Position numbers and translations under genes: made by a program. From the NCBI RefSeq assembly GCF_008326425.1, contig NZ_AP018929.1:1564875-1628874 (forward strand): a stretch of DNA of 64,000 nucleotides, written 5' to 3'. This DNA is from Sulfuracidifex tepidarius. GTDB taxonomy: Archaea; Thermoproteota; Thermoprotei_A; Sulfolobales; Sulfolobaceae. The notes under the pieces were generated by a model. It had not been told where the DNA came from, ran no database searches, and saw only the letters and a list, made by a program, of their open reading frames with translations. Shown one piece after another: positions 34,938 to 45,477 of this stretch (position 1 is the first letter of the stretch; each line of letters opens with the position of its first letter).

Positions 34938-35452
34938 TTATCAGTTCCGACTATCTCTTTTAATCTTTCATCTCCTTTTATTGACTTTATAAAAGAATAT
35001 GTACTTTCTGAAACTAGATCCTTCCATTCTCCATTAGTAATGATTAATTTTCTGATTAAAGTTGAATTGTATTTCTCTCTATCAAAAGCCGGTGGAATCA
35101 TTGTTTTATATCCAGCTTCTTTAAATATTCTGATTACTAGAGGGTTTCTAGCAAAGAGTATTGAAAAAGAAGGAACATACATTCCTACGTGGTATGCCCA
35201 AATGCTATTCATTAGAATATCTGGTATTGGTATTATCATAATTCTTGTGAGGTCTATTCTATTCTCTTCTAATGTCTGACGTATCATCTCTATTCTTTCT
35301 CCTGCAGTAAACGGATTAGTCAAAGTGTGGCTCTCCTGAGCACTGCCTACTAACACTATCAGCTCGTCTACTTTTTCAAGGCTCCACTTTAAAACCCCTA
35401 AGTGACCTAGGTGGAAGGGCTGGAATCTCCCTGGGTATAGTCCTCTAAGCAT
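34934..35452 (-). CDS. nadM: Nicotinamide-nucleotide adenylyltransferase
   Basis: A 172-residue archaeal NMN adenylyltransferase making NAD from NMN and ATP. It has the nucleotidyltransferase HxGH motif in [16 protein letters not shown] near residue 8-23, [23 protein letters not shown] near 36, and the C-terminal STLIRKLI (ISSTxIR-type) motif near 129. Its first 46 bases overlap the end of the SAM hydroxide adenosyltransferase gene in another frame. Confidence 0.95.
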   Translation of the reverse strand: MLRGLYPGRFQPFHLGHLGVLKWSLEKVDELIVLVGSAQESHTLTNPFTAGERIEMIRQTLEENRIDLTRIMIIPIPDILMNSIWAYHVGMYVPSFSILFARNPLVIRIFKEAGYKTMIPPAFDREKYNSTLIRKLIITNGEWKDLVSESTYSFIKSIKGDERLKEIVGTDK

Positions 35453-36237
35453 ATCTCATCTCCTTCTGAAGTTTTCAGAGTATGATAGGCACTTCCCTTA
35501 TTAATTCCTATTTCAAGAAACCCATACCCATTGCTATAAATAATCAGTTGATTCTCTTCACCGTAACCGAAAGTCCTCTTTGAGGTTACTTTATATTTTA
35601 ATCCTTTAACATTTATTTCGTATATCTGATTTTCTTTCACTTTAAATTCACGTGAAGTGATGCCAAGCGTAACATTCCCGAAATTATCTACATAAACGAC
35701 CTTAGTCTTTAATCCATAATTGATTTTCTCATAATATTTTAATTCATACTTGTATAGATCGTTTTGGCTCTTAACATCTCCGAAAGCTTCAGTCTCTACT
35801 CCCGTTGATAGAAGAGCTGCGGAAACAGCAAATATATCTCTTCCATGAAACGTTTTAGAGATTTCCTTAGAAAGGAAGACTTTGGGATTATTTATTTTCC
35901 TTATTTCTACTATTCCGTCTTCAATTATAGAAGGATAAAGAACTCCGTTATCTGGACCTATGAAAAAGTAATTTCGTGTCTTCACTAATAACGCATCTCT
36001 TTCAGTCCCTACACCTGGATCCACGACTACAAGGAAAACTGTTTTTCGTGGAAAGAATCTGTATCCAGTATAAAGTAAGTATGAAGCGCTCTTAACATTA
36101 AACTTTTTCGAGTTTCCACTTAAATATGTGATATTAACATCTTTGTTAAATCTTCTTATTGTACCTTCCATAACCCCATTGTAATTATCTGAGAGACTGA
36201 AATCCGTAAGGATAGCTATGTTATTTGCTCTTATCAT
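35407..36237 (-). CDS. S-adenosyl-L-methionine hydroxide adenosyltransferase (DUF62)
   Basis: A 276-residue member of the fluorinase/duf-62 family, which hydrolyses SAM to adenosine and methionine. It begins [21 protein letters not shown] and has the motif [16 protein letters not shown] near residue 71, [11 protein letters not shown] near 92, and [15 protein letters not shown] near 127. The C-terminal beta-barrel domain follows ([14 protein letters not shown]). The 17-base overlap with the CYTH gene and 46-base overlap with nadM imply coupled translation. Confidence 0.92.
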   Translation of the reverse strand: MIRANNIAILTDFSLSDNYNGVMEGTIRRFNKDVNITYLSGNSKKFNVKSASYLLYTGYRFFPRKTVFLVVVDPGVGTERDALLVKTRNYFFIGPDNGVLYPSIIEDGIVEIRKINNPKVFLSKEISKTFHGRDIFAVSAALLSTGVETEAFGDVKSQNDLYKYELKYYEKINYGLKTKVVYVDNFGNVTLGITSREFKVKENQIYEINVKGLKYKVTSKRTFGYGEENQLIIYSNGYGFLEIGINKGSAYHTLKTSEGDEICLEDYTQGDSSPST

Positions 36238-36763
36238 AACCTCTCAATAGAAGTTCTAGATAGGAGATATTTGTTACTTCCCCTTTTATTTGGAAATCAT
36301 CTATGAATTTCTGAAAGAAGTCCTTCAGTTGACTCTCTGTCACATCCTGTCCTTCAACTTCTACGAAATCTCCCAAACCTTCAACTCTATCTAAAGAAAT
36401 AATATAAGAGTCTATTTTGAAGTTCTTTCTAGTCTTCTTCACTGTAAATGCTTTATATAATCCAATTCTCTCCATGATTATGTTAATGTTTTGTACGTCC
36501 TTTTCGGATATTCTAACTGTTATTTCCTCTCTGCTCTTTCCATAATTTCCTGTTTTCGGGCCTTTGTATGTCAGTTCATATTCGTTGTTAGACTTCCTTA
36601 ACCTTACAGCTTCATCTGAATCTTTGAAATCTCTGTATTTGTAGTTAAAGTATATATCCTCTTGGACTTCTTCGTCCAGTTTTACTGATCTCCTTTCAAG
36701 AAGCTTTTCCAGTTCCTCAAGAGAGGGAGATTTAAGCTTTAGCTTGACTTCTCTTTCTATCAT
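36221..36763 (-). CDS. CYTH-domain triphosphatase (CyaB/TTM type)
   Basis: A 180-residue tunnel-fold metal enzyme. The EREVKLKL start gives the ExExK signature. The later basic and acidic strands are also present (AVRLRKSNNEYELTYKGPKTG, SREEITV, VKKTRKNF, ISLDRVEGLGDFVEVEG). Archaeal members of this family hydrolyse inorganic tri- or pyrophosphate; adenylate cyclase activity is less likely. Divergent from the NSUN-like gene with only 2 bases between the two ATGs, so both promoters must lie inside the other gene. Confidence 0.9.
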   Translation of the reverse strand: MIEREVKLKLKSPSLEELEKLLERRSVKLDEEVQEDIYFNYKYRDFKDSDEAVRLRKSNNEYELTYKGPKTGNYGKSREEITVRISEKDVQNINIIMERIGLYKAFTVKKTRKNFKIDSYIISLDRVEGLGDFVEVEGQDVTESQLKDFFQKFIDDFQIKGEVTNISYLELLLRGYDKSK

Positions 36764-36765
36764 AT

Positions 36766-37782
36766 ATGGTTACTACACCAGAGGATTACTTAAGACGTTA
36801 TGAAAGAATTTTCGATTATAGCTCTTTGCAATCGGATCCTTCTTTGAGCAGGAGATTTCATGTCATGGATTACATGGTATCTAGGTATTTAGAGATATTT
36901 AGAGAAAAGGAAGAAGCTTCATACTTTCTGGAGAGCTGTAGTTTTCCCTTAAAGAAGACAATCAGGTATAACTCATTAAGAGTTTCTAAATCTACTTTTG
37001 AAAAAATAATGAAAGAAAAACGGTTTCAATTGAAGATGATAGAAGATGTAGAAATAGGATATGAGGTGATTAGATCTCCGAGTAAACCGTCGCTTGGGGC
37101 ATCCCTAGAGTATTTAAAAGGTTTCTATCATATTCAGTCCAAATCCTCTATGATACCCCCTCTGTTACTCTCCCCATCAGTAAAGGACTCAATCTTAGAT
37201 ATGGCAGCTGCTCCGGGGAGCAAAACATCGGAAATAGCACAGCTCTTGGGCAATGGAGGATCTATAGTAGCTCTAGAGAAATCAAGAAGGAGAGTTAAAT
37301 CATTACTAAGCAATATTAATAGATTAGGAGTTTTAAATACTATAATAGTTAGAACAGACGCTATTAATCTTACAAAAACTCCTCTCAGGTTCGATGAGAT
37401 CTTGCTAGATGCACCTTGTTCTGGAGAAGGGATAATCTATAAAGATCAGTCAAGGAGAAACAAGACATCTCCTACAGATCTTAAAAGTTTAGCTTTGAAT
37501 CAATTAAAGCTTGTTAAGGCGGCTTATGATTTATTAGATAGTGGGGGAAGGATGGTTTACTCGACATGCAGTATAGGCCCTGAGGAAGGGGAATTCGTGG
37601 TCAACTATGCAGTTTCGGAGCTTGATATGAAAGTTGTGAAATCAAGTAAATTCAGTTTCTCCAGTGGCATAACGGATTTCAATAACGTCAAATTCGACGA
37701 AAGTGTATCGTCTTGTATCAGGATATATCCACATCTGCATGGTTCTGAGGGGTTCTTTATATGTCTTCTAAAGAAAGATTAA
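36766..37782 (+). CDS. RNA (cytosine-5)-methyltransferase, NSUN/RsmB family
   Basis: A 338-residue SAM-dependent RNA m5C methylase. It has motif I LDMAAAPGSKTSEIA near residue 139 and motif IV LLDAPCSGEGIIYK near 206 (releasing Cys). Motif VI is YSTCSIGPEEGEFV near 260, which holds the catalytic Cys. An N-terminal RNA-binding region precedes the core. The target (tRNA or rRNA) cannot be decided. It overlaps the next gene by 22 bases. Confidence 0.9.
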   Translation: MVTTPEDYLRRYERIFDYSSLQSDPSLSRRFHVMDYMVSRYLEIFREKEEASYFLESCSFPLKKTIRYNSLRVSKSTFEKIMKEKRFQLKMIEDVEIGYEVIRSPSKPSLGASLEYLKGFYHIQSKSSMIPPLLLSPSVKDSILDMAAAPGSKTSEIAQLLGNGGSIVALEKSRRRVKSLLSNINRLGVLNTIIVRTDAINLTKTPLRFDEILLDAPCSGEGIIYKDQSRRNKTSPTDLKSLALNQLKLVKAAYDLLDSGGRMVYSTCSIGPEEGEFVVNYAVSELDMKVVKSSKFSFSSGITDFNNVKFDESVSSCIRIYPHLHGSEGFFICLLKKD

Positions 37783-38294
37783 CCTTTGAGAAGCTTTCTA
37801 ACAAGAAGTTTATTTCTATCCTAAAAGAATCTATAGATCAATATGAATGTGAGGTAGATGAGAATATTTTCGCAGACAAATGTTTCTTTATAGCTCATTC
37901 AAAGTTCGATCAAATTTTTATGATCAAGTATAATAATAGGAATGAAGAATTTTTAAATGGCTTTAGTAAGATAGATCTTTCTCCTTATAGTATAGGAGTT
38001 CCTGTACTAAAATGGCACAGAAATAAGTTCTTTCCTACAATTTCTATGGGAAATATCTTAGCAAAAATATGTAAAAATAAAATTACATTAGATGAATCAA
38101 AAGTTGAAAAATTGACCTATGGAAAACCAGTTTTAATTGATAGAAAAATAGAATTTAGAGATGGAATTGCCGTAGATAAAAATGGCGACTTTATATCGTA
38201 TGTAACACTATTAAACAAGAAAAATGGGATCAAGATAGTTACAGAAGTAATACCAACTTTAGATGTAGGATGGTATTTAAGAGAGGGTGGATAA
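37761..38294 (+). CDS. Conserved hypothetical protein, possible PUA-like C-terminus
   Basis: A 177-residue, AT-rich, Lys/Phe-rich protein with no membrane segment. The last ~65 residues (YGKPVLIDRKIEFRDGIAVDKNGDFISYVTLL) run like a PUA-type beta barrel as seen after RNA methylases, but the match is weak. Its ATG lies 22 bases inside the m5C methylase, so it may supply an RNA-binding partner for that enzyme. No family named with confidence. Confidence 0.55.
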   Translation: MSSKERLTFEKLSNKKFISILKESIDQYECEVDENIFADKCFFIAHSKFDQIFMIKYNNRNEEFLNGFSKIDLSPYSIGVPVLKWHRNKFFPTISMGNILAKICKNKITLDESKVEKLTYGKPVLIDRKIEFRDGIAVDKNGDFISYVTLLNKKNGIKIVTEVIPTLDVGWYLREGG

Positions 38295-38349
38295 ATATAT
38301 TAGGTTATGGGAATTATTTTAAGTTTAACTTCGGTGGATGGTGATTTAA

Positions 38350-39330
38350 ATGGGAGAAGTTCAAGAGAATACAAGTAAGAAGAGTATTAAATCTATAGAG
38401 GAACTTTCAGGAATCAGCCAGAACATAATTAATAAGCTTCAGGAAGCGGGATATCCTACTATAGAGTCTATAGCTATAGCATCAGCCCAGGACTTAAGCG
38501 TAGCAGCAGGAATACCTCTAACTACAGCTCAAAAAATAATAAAGGAGGCCAGAGAATCTCTCAATATAAAGTTCAAAACGGCTCTCGAAGTTAAGAAGGA
38601 AAGACTAACTGTAAAGAAAATAACCACTAGCAGCCAGGCTCTGGACGGCCTTTTAGGAGGAGGAATTGAAACGAGAACAATGACAGAGTTCTTTGGAGAA
38701 TACGGGACAGGAAAGACACAAATTTGCCATCAAATAAGTATTAATGTTCAACTTCCTATGGAGAAAGGCGGATTGAATGGAAAGGCAGTATATATAGATA
38801 CTGAGGGTACTTTCAGATGGGAAAGGATTGAAGCCATGGCAAAAGGCCAAGGTTTAGATGTTGAACAAGCAATGAACAATATTTATTTCATAAGAGCTGT
38901 AAATAGTGATCATCAAATGGCTATAGTTGACGAGTTACAGGAAAAAATCGTTCAGGATCCTTCGATAAAATTAGTTATAGTAGATTCTGTAATGGCTCAG
39001 TTCAGAGCGGATTATACGGGAAGGGAAAATTTAGCTGCTAGACAGCAAAAATTAAACAAACATCTCCACCAACTCACTAAGTTAGCCGAAATGTATGATT
39101 TAGCTGTAGTTATAACGAATCAAGTAATGGCTAGACCAGATATGTTTTACGGAGATCCTACGACTGCAGTAGGCGGACATACTCTATATCATGTGCCAGG
39201 GATAAGACTTCAGGTTAAACGGAGTAGAGGAAGTAAAAGAATCGCAAGGATGATAGATGCCCCTCATCTACCCGAAGGAGAAGTGGTATTCGAAATAACA
39301 GAAGAAGGAGTAAGAGACTCTCAAGAATAG
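38350..39330 (+). CDS. radA: RadA recombinase
   Basis: Archaeal RecA/Rad51 homologue for homologous recombination. The 326 residues show an N-terminal helix-hairpin-helix domain ([24 protein letters not shown]) and the polymerisation motif FKTA near 75. Walker A is GEYGTGKT at 116-123, Walker B is [12 protein letters not shown] near 208, and the L2 region is [13 protein letters not shown]-like TATTTTAAG lies about 30 bases upstream and a GGTGAT box just before the ATG. Confidence 0.97.
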   Translation: MGEVQENTSKKSIKSIEELSGISQNIINKLQEAGYPTIESIAIASAQDLSVAAGIPLTTAQKIIKEARESLNIKFKTALEVKKERLTVKKITTSSQALDGLLGGGIETRTMTEFFGEYGTGKTQICHQISINVQLPMEKGGLNGKAVYIDTEGTFRWERIEAMAKGQGLDVEQAMNNIYFIRAVNSDHQMAIVDELQEKIVQDPSIKLVIVDSVMAQFRADYTGRENLAARQQKLNKHLHQLTKLAEMYDLAVVITNQVMARPDMFYGDPTTAVGGHTLYHVPGIRLQVKRSRGSKRIARMIDAPHLPEGEVVFEITEEGVRDSQE

Positions 39331-39402
39331 ACTCGACTAACTTGGTAATATTCCTTAGCAATTCGTAAGAAAACTTTAATCTATGTTGATTCTTAACATG
39401 TT

Positions 39403-39897
39403 ATGCAGAATTTATGGGCTCCATGGAGGTCAACTTATATTCAGAACGCCTCTAAAAATACTGAAGTGAATGACTGTCTTTTCTGTAGGGTAACGCGTGA
39501 AGATAACGATAAACGAAACTATATTGTAAAGCGAAGTAAATTTTCTTTTATGATATTAAACGCGTATCCTTATAACACAGGTCATGTAATGGTAGTTCCT
39601 TATAGGCATGTTCCATCTATTGATCTTTTATCTGACGATGAAGTTATTGACTTATTTCATTTAGTAAAAGATAGCATGAACTCAATCAGAAATTCCTATA
39701 ATCCGCACGGTTTTAACATAGGAATAAACATAGGCAGAGTCGCCGGAGCCGGCATAGAAAACCACGTTCACGTTCACATAGTTCCTAGATGGAATGGTGA
39801 TTCTAACTTCATGCCGGTCGTATCTAATACAAAGGTAATTTCTGAGACTTTAGAAGACACATACGTAAAGTTATCAAAGTATTGGGAAAAAGAATGA
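39403..39897 (+). CDS. HIT-family nucleotide hydrolase
   Basis: A 164-residue histidine-triad protein. A zinc-like pair CLFC lies near residue 25, and [18 protein letters not shown] is present. The triad is [12 protein letters not shown] near 127-138 (HxHxH followed by hydrophobics). It probably acts as a dinucleoside polyphosphate (Ap4A-type) hydrolase or phosphorylase. Its stop overlaps the likely ATG of ilvA (ATGA). Confidence 0.9.
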   Translation: MQNLWAPWRSTYIQNASKNTEVNDCLFCRVTREDNDKRNYIVKRSKFSFMILNAYPYNTGHVMVVPYRHVPSIDLLSDDEVIDLFHLVKDSMNSIRNSYNPHGFNIGINIGRVAGAGIENHVHVHIVPRWNGDSNFMPVVSNTKVISETLEDTYVKLSKYWEKE

Positions 39898-41120
39898 TCA
39901 ATATGAAATACTTGGAACTATTTGATAAAATAATTGACGCAAAACAAAGAGTTTCACCTTACATTCATGAGACGCCCATCGAGTTTTCCTCTACTTTTTC
40001 CAAGAAAACAGGAAGTAATGTGTTCTTAAAACTAGAGAATTTTCAGAAAACTGGATCTTTTAAAGTTAGAGGAGCTTTCAATAAGCTTCTCTCAATGTCA
40101 CCGAGTGAGAGGGCTAAGGGTGTAATTGCCGTATCTGCAGGAAACCATGCACAAGGAGTAGCTTACGCATCATCAACTCTTGGGGTTAAATCGACCATAA
40201 TAATGCCTGAAACTGCGCCTATCTCAAAATACTTAGCTACAAGATCCTATGGAGCAAATGTGATTCTTCATGGGAAGTTCCTTCATGAGGGAGTAGAGAA
40301 GGCTAATGAAATTATGAGAACTACAGGAAGCATATTCATTCATCCCTATGACGATATTAACGTAATAACAGGTCAAGGAACCTTGGGATTAGAACTTCTT
40401 AGTGTTTCTCCCGATATAGTAGTAGTTCCAATAGGAGGAGGTGGGTTAATATCAGGAATAAGTATAGCACTGAAGGCTAAAAATCCTAACATCAAGATAA
40501 TAGGTGTTCAAACCACAGCTTCACCTTCCATGAGAATCTCTAAGGAGTCTGGAAAACTCATTTCGGTTGAACCCTCTTTTTCTGTTGCAGATGGTATTCT
40601 GGTTAAGACGCCTTCAACACTAACATTTGACATAATTAATGAGCTAGTAGACGATATAGTTTTAGTTGATGATGAGGAGATAAGTGAGAGTATATTCCTC
40701 CTTGCCGAAAGGTCAAAGGTGATGGTAGAGGGAGCCGGAGCAGCTTCTTTAGCAGCCATACTTAACGACAAGATAAGGATTCCTTCTGCTAATTCTAAGG
40801 TAGTTTCAATTATAAGTGGAGGAAATATTGACATGAGTCTATTTGTAAATATTATAGAAAAGATGTTGTATATATCTAAGAGAGTAGTAAAAATAAAGGT
40901 AATAGTACCGGATAAGCCAGGATATCTTAATAAAATCCTAAGTAACGTGGTCAAGGTCAGAGGTAATATAATAGACATCGTTCATGATAGAATAAGCAGT
41001 GACGTTCCTCCAGGATTTACAAAAATATACATTACATTTGAGGTTCCTAGCAGAGAGAACATAAATTCCTTCGTAAATGAAATGGTGAGTGAAGGGATAG
41101 AGACTAAATTTGTTGAATAA
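39894..41120 (+). CDS. ilvA: Threonine ammonia-lyase (threonine dehydratase) with ACT domain
   Basis: PLP enzyme that converts threonine to 2-oxobutyrate, the entry to isoleucine. I use the ATG at 39894, which overlaps the HIT stop as ATGA (408 residues). Motifs: the PLP-lysine [10 protein letters not shown] near residue 54, [10 protein letters not shown] near 80, and the phosphate loop [10 protein letters not shown] near 178. A C-terminal ACT domain ([18 protein letters not shown]) suggests allosteric control. Followed by pheA 13 bases later. Confidence 0.93.
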   Translation: MINMKYLELFDKIIDAKQRVSPYIHETPIEFSSTFSKKTGSNVFLKLENFQKTGSFKVRGAFNKLLSMSPSERAKGVIAVSAGNHAQGVAYASSTLGVKSTIIMPETAPISKYLATRSYGANVILHGKFLHEGVEKANEIMRTTGSIFIHPYDDINVITGQGTLGLELLSVSPDIVVVPIGGGGLISGISIALKAKNPNIKIIGVQTTASPSMRISKESGKLISVEPSFSVADGILVKTPSTLTFDIINELVDDIVLVDDEEISESIFLLAERSKVMVEGAGAASLAAILNDKIRIPSANSKVVSIISGGNIDMSLFVNIIEKMLYISKRVVKIKVIVPDKPGYLNKILSNVVKVRGNIIDIVHDRISSDVPPGFTKIYITFEVPSRENINSFVNEMVSEGIETKFVE

Positions 41121-41133
41121 GAGGTTTTGAGTT

Positions 41134-41934
41134 TTGGTGGTAAACTCAATATGTTTTCTTGGTCCTATAGGCTCATTCTCTCATCAAGCAGCTACTATGA
41201 TCACTGGTGAGAAAGAACTTATTCCGAAGGGCACAATCACAGATGTATTTAATTCTATAAATGATAAAGAATGTCATGAGGGTTTAGTACCAATTGAGAA
41301 CTCTCTTGAAGGCCCGGTAAATGAAACCTTAGATAACTTATTTTATAAAAATCTATTTATAAATTTAGAAATAGAGGTTCCTATTAATTTAGTTTTAGCG
41401 TCAAAAAATGATAAATTTAATATAGTTTATTCTCATCCACATGCAATTCAAGAATGCAGAGATTATATTGTAAGGAAATCTCTTGATAAGGTAATCCCAG
41501 TAGAGAGCACATCCAGGGCTGCAGAGCTGGCCTCTGTTGATCCCAACGCTGCTGCTATATGTTCTGAAATGGCTGCCAGAATCTATAATCTTAGAATTTT
41601 GGACAGAAATATTGAAGATAATGTGAATATAACTAGATTTTTCTTAATTTCTAGGAAAGAAACCAAAGAAGGAAACAAGTCTAGCCTCATTTTTACCGTA
41701 CCGCATACGTCGGGTTCGCTCTATCACGTATTAGGCAAGTTTTATGAGGAAAAGATAAATTTAAGCATGATTTACTCTAGACCATTAAAGAGCATTCCAT
41801 GGAGATATTATTTTTATGTAGAATATGAAGGAAACAAAAATGAAAGGCTCTTAGAGAAGCTTAGAGAAGTAACAACTTCATTGAGCTTTAAGGGAAGTTA
41901 TTCCAAATTTTTAAATAACAATTCCGGGTTTTAG
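41134..41934 (+). CDS. pheA: Prephenate dehydratase
   Basis: Converts prephenate to phenylpyruvate in phenylalanine synthesis. The 266 residues show FLGPIGSFSHQAA at the start, GLVPIENSLEGPVNETLDNL near 51, and the catalytic TRF motif in NITRFFLISR near 165. An ACT regulatory domain follows, with a YSRPLKSIPWRYYFYVEY segment in place of the usual ESRP. The start is TTG or GTG; no ATG lies before the conserved block. The 3' end overlaps the convergent ahb gene by 24 bases. Confidence 0.93.
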   Translation: MVVNSICFLGPIGSFSHQAATMITGEKELIPKGTITDVFNSINDKECHEGLVPIENSLEGPVNETLDNLFYKNLFINLEIEVPINLVLASKNDKFNIVYSHPHAIQECRDYIVRKSLDKVIPVESTSRAAELASVDPNAAAICSEMAARIYNLRILDRNIEDNVNITRFFLISRKETKEGNKSSLIFTVPHTSGSLYHVLGKFYEEKINLSMIYSRPLKSIPWRYYFYVEYEGNKNERLLEKLREVTTSLSFKGSYSKFLNNNSGF

Positions 41935-42888
41935 ATTATCTAAACTATAAAGCATCATGTAACTTTTGGCCGATGTAACTTCTACTATTTTTCTTGCAGA
42001 AGAATAGATTACCTCCTTATCTTTTCCATGAATCATAGCATAGCATAAGTAGTCCCATTCTTTGTCAGCTTCTCTAAGTACTACGTGGGTAGCTTCTCTT
42101 ACATTGGAGGCTATGCTTCTACAACTTTCCTCTAGGTTATCGGACGTAATTAGAACCATTGCATTCTCTCTTATTCCTACTTTATCTCCGTTTACCGTAG
42201 CTCCGTAATCTTTAATTACATGAAGCTTCTTTAGCCTTAAAATCAAATCTATAAGTTCTTCTTCGTTCTTACCAACTCTCTCGGCTATCTCTTTAAATGG
42301 TCTATCCACTAGAGGAAGAGGATAGGATAACTGCTTGAGCATCTCCTTGTCTATACCTAGTTCTTCTGCTGTGGGTATATAATCAGGCGTTACTTCGTTC
42401 TCCCCGCTCATGGATACGCCTCTAATTACGTCATACTTTACACTTAATTTGAGATTTTTCTTTGAAAACAAAATCACGTAGTCGTCGCATCCCACTTTTC
42501 TCAGAATCTCTCTAACTCTTTCTGCCAGTCCTTCTTTGCTATAATCTTTTATGACAAACCATACGTTAAACCTTGGATGGTCTCTTACAAAGTTGTGTGT
42601 AATTTCTCTGATTCCTAATGCTAATCTCCTAAAAGATTCCAAGTTATCTTGAGAAATGTTCGATGCTACTAAAGCTCCTACCATGCCTTTACTTCTAAAA
42701 TTGACATACATTCCTACTCTCTTTATAATCTCATTATCTATAAGATATTTTATCTTGGATATGACTTCATTTTCAGTTAAATTTAGGTCTCTTCCTATCT
42801 CTAAGAACGGTCTCTCTGAGATTGGGAAGTTATACTGTAATTCCATAATCAGCTTATAATCAATTTCTGAGAGCGTAGTCGAACTCAT
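41911..42888 (-). CDS. Siroheme decarboxylase, AhbA-AhbB-type fusion
   Basis: A 325-residue protein made of two Lrp/AsnC-like halves, each a winged helix plus RAM domain. First half: DYKLIMELQYNFPISERPF, then EITHNFVRDHPRFNVWFVI. Second half: LKQLSYPLPLVDRPFKEIA, then EATHVVLREADKEWDYLCYAM. The motif THNxxRDHxxxNVWF is that of siroheme decarboxylase (AhbA/AhbB, NirDLGH), which removes two acetate carboxyls of siroheme on the way to heme. The subunits are usually separate proteins of about 160 residues. A pure transcription regulator is less likely given this motif. Confidence 0.85.
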   Translation of the reverse strand: MSSTTLSEIDYKLIMELQYNFPISERPFLEIGRDLNLTENEVISKIKYLIDNEIIKRVGMYVNFRSKGMVGALVASNISQDNLESFRRLALGIREITHNFVRDHPRFNVWFVIKDYSKEGLAERVREILRKVGCDDYVILFSKKNLKLSVKYDVIRGVSMSGENEVTPDYIPTAEELGIDKEMLKQLSYPLPLVDRPFKEIAERVGKNEEELIDLILRLKKLHVIKDYGATVNGDKVGIRENAMVLITSDNLEESCRSIASNVREATHVVLREADKEWDYLCYAMIHGKDKEVIYSSARKIVEVTSAKSYMMLYSLDNLKPGIVI

Positions 42889-42930
42889 AATAAGTTATAT
42901 TACTGCTTACTCTAAAAACAGTTTTCTTGC

Positions 42931-44346
42931 TCAGCTTAGAATGCCAAGTTTGAGGAGAATTCCTCTTGCCGCTAACACACCTGTTGCTGCCGCTACGTTT
43001 ATTCCTCTGGATAGGCCTGTACCATCTCCTGCAGCAAACAAGTTATCTATTACTGTTTCCATGTTTCTGTCTACTACAGCCTTCATACTATAGTATTTTA
43101 TCTCTGGAGCATATAACAAAGTGTTAGACGAATAAATCCCTGGCGCTATGTTGTCTAGTCTCTCTAAGCCTTCTACTAAGTTACTTATTACTCTATAAGG
43201 AAGTCCCATGCTTATATCACCTGGAGTTACATCTCTTAAGGTAGGTTTCACTGTAGATCTTTCTATTCTTTCCCATGTACTTCTTCTTCCCTTTTCAAAA
43301 TCTATGAGTCTCTGAAGGATTGGCCTTTCTCCTCCCAATCTGGTCATCAATCTCGCTATGCTTTTTCCATATTCTATAGTATCCTCAAGGGGATCGGAAA
43401 GCTTTATTGTAGTTAGAAATGCAAAATTTGTATTATTACTCTTTCTATCTGCGTATGTTTCTCCATTTACGCCTATAGTTCCGTCATCGTAAACTTCCTT
43501 CATTATGAACCCTCCAGGATTTACACAGAAAGTTCTTACTTTGTCATCGTATTTCTTTGAGTACATTATTACCTTCGGATCCCAGACAGCCTTAGTTAGC
43601 TCCTCCGTAACGAATTTTTCAGTTTCTACTCTCACTCCAATATCCAGAGGACCAGGAACCATATCTAATCCGAGTTTCTTAGCCTGATCGAAGAACCATT
43701 TAGCTCCAGCTCTACCAGGGCCAGCCATAACGATGTTTGATTCTATTTCCCCTTTACTAGTCTTTATAGAGAACTTATTCCCTACCTTCTGTATTTCCAT
43801 GACATCTGTAAGTTCCCAAACCTTTACCCCTTCACTTTCAACGAAGTTAGTCATGTTTTCTATTACTATCGGTGTCTTATCTGTACCTATATGTCTCTGT
43901 CTTATCGGTACAAATTCAGCTCCAACCTTCGCAGCTTTCTTCTGTACCTCTAAAACTTTCTCCATGTCGGGTTCGAAAAGTCTATCTTTCGGTGCCCCGA
44001 ATTTTACTAGGACATCATCGACATAATTTATCAGGTTCTGCGCTTCATCCCAACTTCTGACTATCTCTTGTAGTTCACCTCCTATATCGGGTCTCAGATT
44101 TATTATTCCGCTACTATATGTTCCGGCACCTCCTATTCCGTAAGTTATGTGGCATGGATTACAAAACGTACATTTCTCTTTTGGAGACATCAGAGGGCAA
44201 GTCCTCTTCAGAGCTCTCACTCCTTTATCTATCAGGACAACATTGTACTTCTTTGATGCTCCACTTATTGCCATCTCGTAAGCTGTGAAAAGACCTGCAG
44301 GGCCTCCACCTACGATTACAACATCAAATTTGTTCATGTCACTCAC
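42931..44346 (-). CDS. FAD-dependent oxidoreductase (COG2509-type)
   Basis: A 471-residue flavoprotein. The N-terminal dinucleotide fold is [18 protein letters not shown] near residue 9. A Cys-rich loop follows ([31 protein letters not shown] near 50), and the C-terminal FAD motif is [26 protein letters not shown] near 437. The four Cys in the loop could hold a metal or Fe-S centre. The reaction is not known for this family. It overlaps the purA stop-side neighbour by 8 bases. Confidence 0.85.
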   Translation of the reverse strand: MSDMNKFDVVIVGGGPAGLFTAYEMAISGASKKYNVVLIDKGVRALKRTCPLMSPKEKCTFCNPCHITYGIGGAGTYSSGIINLRPDIGGELQEIVRSWDEAQNLINYVDDVLVKFGAPKDRLFEPDMEKVLEVQKKAAKVGAEFVPIRQRHIGTDKTPIVIENMTNFVESEGVKVWELTDVMEIQKVGNKFSIKTSKGEIESNIVMAGPGRAGAKWFFDQAKKLGLDMVPGPLDIGVRVETEKFVTEELTKAVWDPKVIMYSKKYDDKVRTFCVNPGGFIMKEVYDDGTIGVNGETYADRKSNNTNFAFLTTIKLSDPLEDTIEYGKSIARLMTRLGGERPILQRLIDFEKGRRSTWERIERSTVKPTLRDVTPGDISMGLPYRVISNLVEGLERLDNIAPGIYSSNTLLYAPEIKYYSMKAVVDRNMETVIDNLFAAGDGTGLSRGINVAAATGVLAARGILLKLGILS

Positions 44347-45352
44347 CTATCTTCTCAAATCTAAGATCTATGATGTCCTCAGAGTCTTCTCCCGTTCCAA
44401 TTAACGTTATAGGAGTTTTCAGCTCGGCCTCAGTTAACTCTATCCATTTCTTAGCCTCAGGAGGAAGTTTATCATAACTTCTTACTTTATAAGCCTCCTT
44501 AAATAGAGCATCTATTTTAGTTATTGCTACTTGAGTTGCCGAATTAATTCTTATGGATTCTTTAGCTAGCTTTATATTGAAGGATGATACTCTTCTGGGT
44601 CTACCAGTAACGGTTCCAAACTCCTGCAATCCTTTCTCTCTAGCTTCCTCTTGTGACATTTCTCCTTCTAAAGGTCCCCCTCCTACTCTAGTCACAAAAC
44701 TTTTGAATATAACGATGACGTCTTTCACATATTTAGGACCTACTCCTACCTCACTTAAAACTCCTGAAGATGTAGTATTTCTGCTTGTTACAAATGGATA
44801 ATTTCCGTGATATAGGCTTAGAAGGAAACCTTGCGTTCCTTCGACTAAAACCTTTCCTCCATTTTCTAAGGTGTTTATTGTGACATCTGGTACATCAACT
44901 AAATAATTTTTCAGGGCCTCATACTCAGACGCAAGCTTCAATTTCCTTAGAATCCTAGCACTCTCTGCATACCCTACTCCCTGACCTGTACTACCTATTA
45001 CTTTCATGAGATATTCATCTTTTCGTTCTTGTTCTATCTCCTGTTCGGTAATTATACCGGTATGTTTATCTACAAGTACCCTGCCCTGGGTCTCGGTTTC
45101 TTTTATTTCGTTTAACAAAGTGTCCAGAGAAGTTATTGCTCCAGGTCCCAAAGCGAGTTTGGTAGATTGACTTAAGAAGGATGAGGGTAATATTCTAAGC
45201 TTCCATTTTTTATCATGGTATATAATGGTATGACCAGCGTTTACTCCCCCTGTTCTTATTGACAATGAGGGTTTATCTTTTAAACCTAGATAAGATACGA
45301 CCTTACCTTTGCCCTCATCTCCGTAAAAACCTCCTACTACTATATCGAGCAT
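44339..45352 (-). CDS. purA: Adenylosuccinate synthetase, short archaeal form
   Basis: Joins IMP and aspartate using GTP, the first step from IMP to AMP. The 337 residues show [16 protein letters not shown] near 7 (GDEGKGK catalytic loop), GGVNAGHTI near 36, [10 protein letters not shown] near 119, and [24 protein letters not shown] near 169. It lacks the roughly 90 residues present in bacterial enzymes, as is normal in thermophilic archaea. purB lies 2.2 kb away, with both purP genes between. Confidence 0.95.
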   Translation of the reverse strand: MLDIVVGGFYGDEGKGKVVSYLGLKDKPSLSIRTGGVNAGHTIIYHDKKWKLRILPSSFLSQSTKLALGPGAITSLDTLLNEIKETETQGRVLVDKHTGIITEQEIEQERKDEYLMKVIGSTGQGVGYAESARILRKLKLASEYEALKNYLVDVPDVTINTLENGGKVLVEGTQGFLLSLYHGNYPFVTSRNTTSSGVLSEVGVGPKYVKDVIVIFKSFVTRVGGGPLEGEMSQEEAREKGLQEFGTVTGRPRRVSSFNIKLAKESIRINSATQVAITKIDALFKEAYKVRSYDKLPPEAKKWIELTEAELKTPITLIGTGEDSEDIIDLRFEKIGE

Positions 45353-45477
45353 TCAAATCCATTTCGATGTGATTGAGCTCATGTTATTTAAATATAAGCT
45401 ATCCTTATCTATAATTATAAATATGATATTTTCTTCTATATAGTCTTCATTAATGTCGCTAATTTATCATGATAGAA

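Noticed and set aside
41911-42888. Two-domain Lrp transcription regulator
   Set aside because: The THNxxRDH...NVWF motif is specific to siroheme decarboxylases; a regulator would not keep it.
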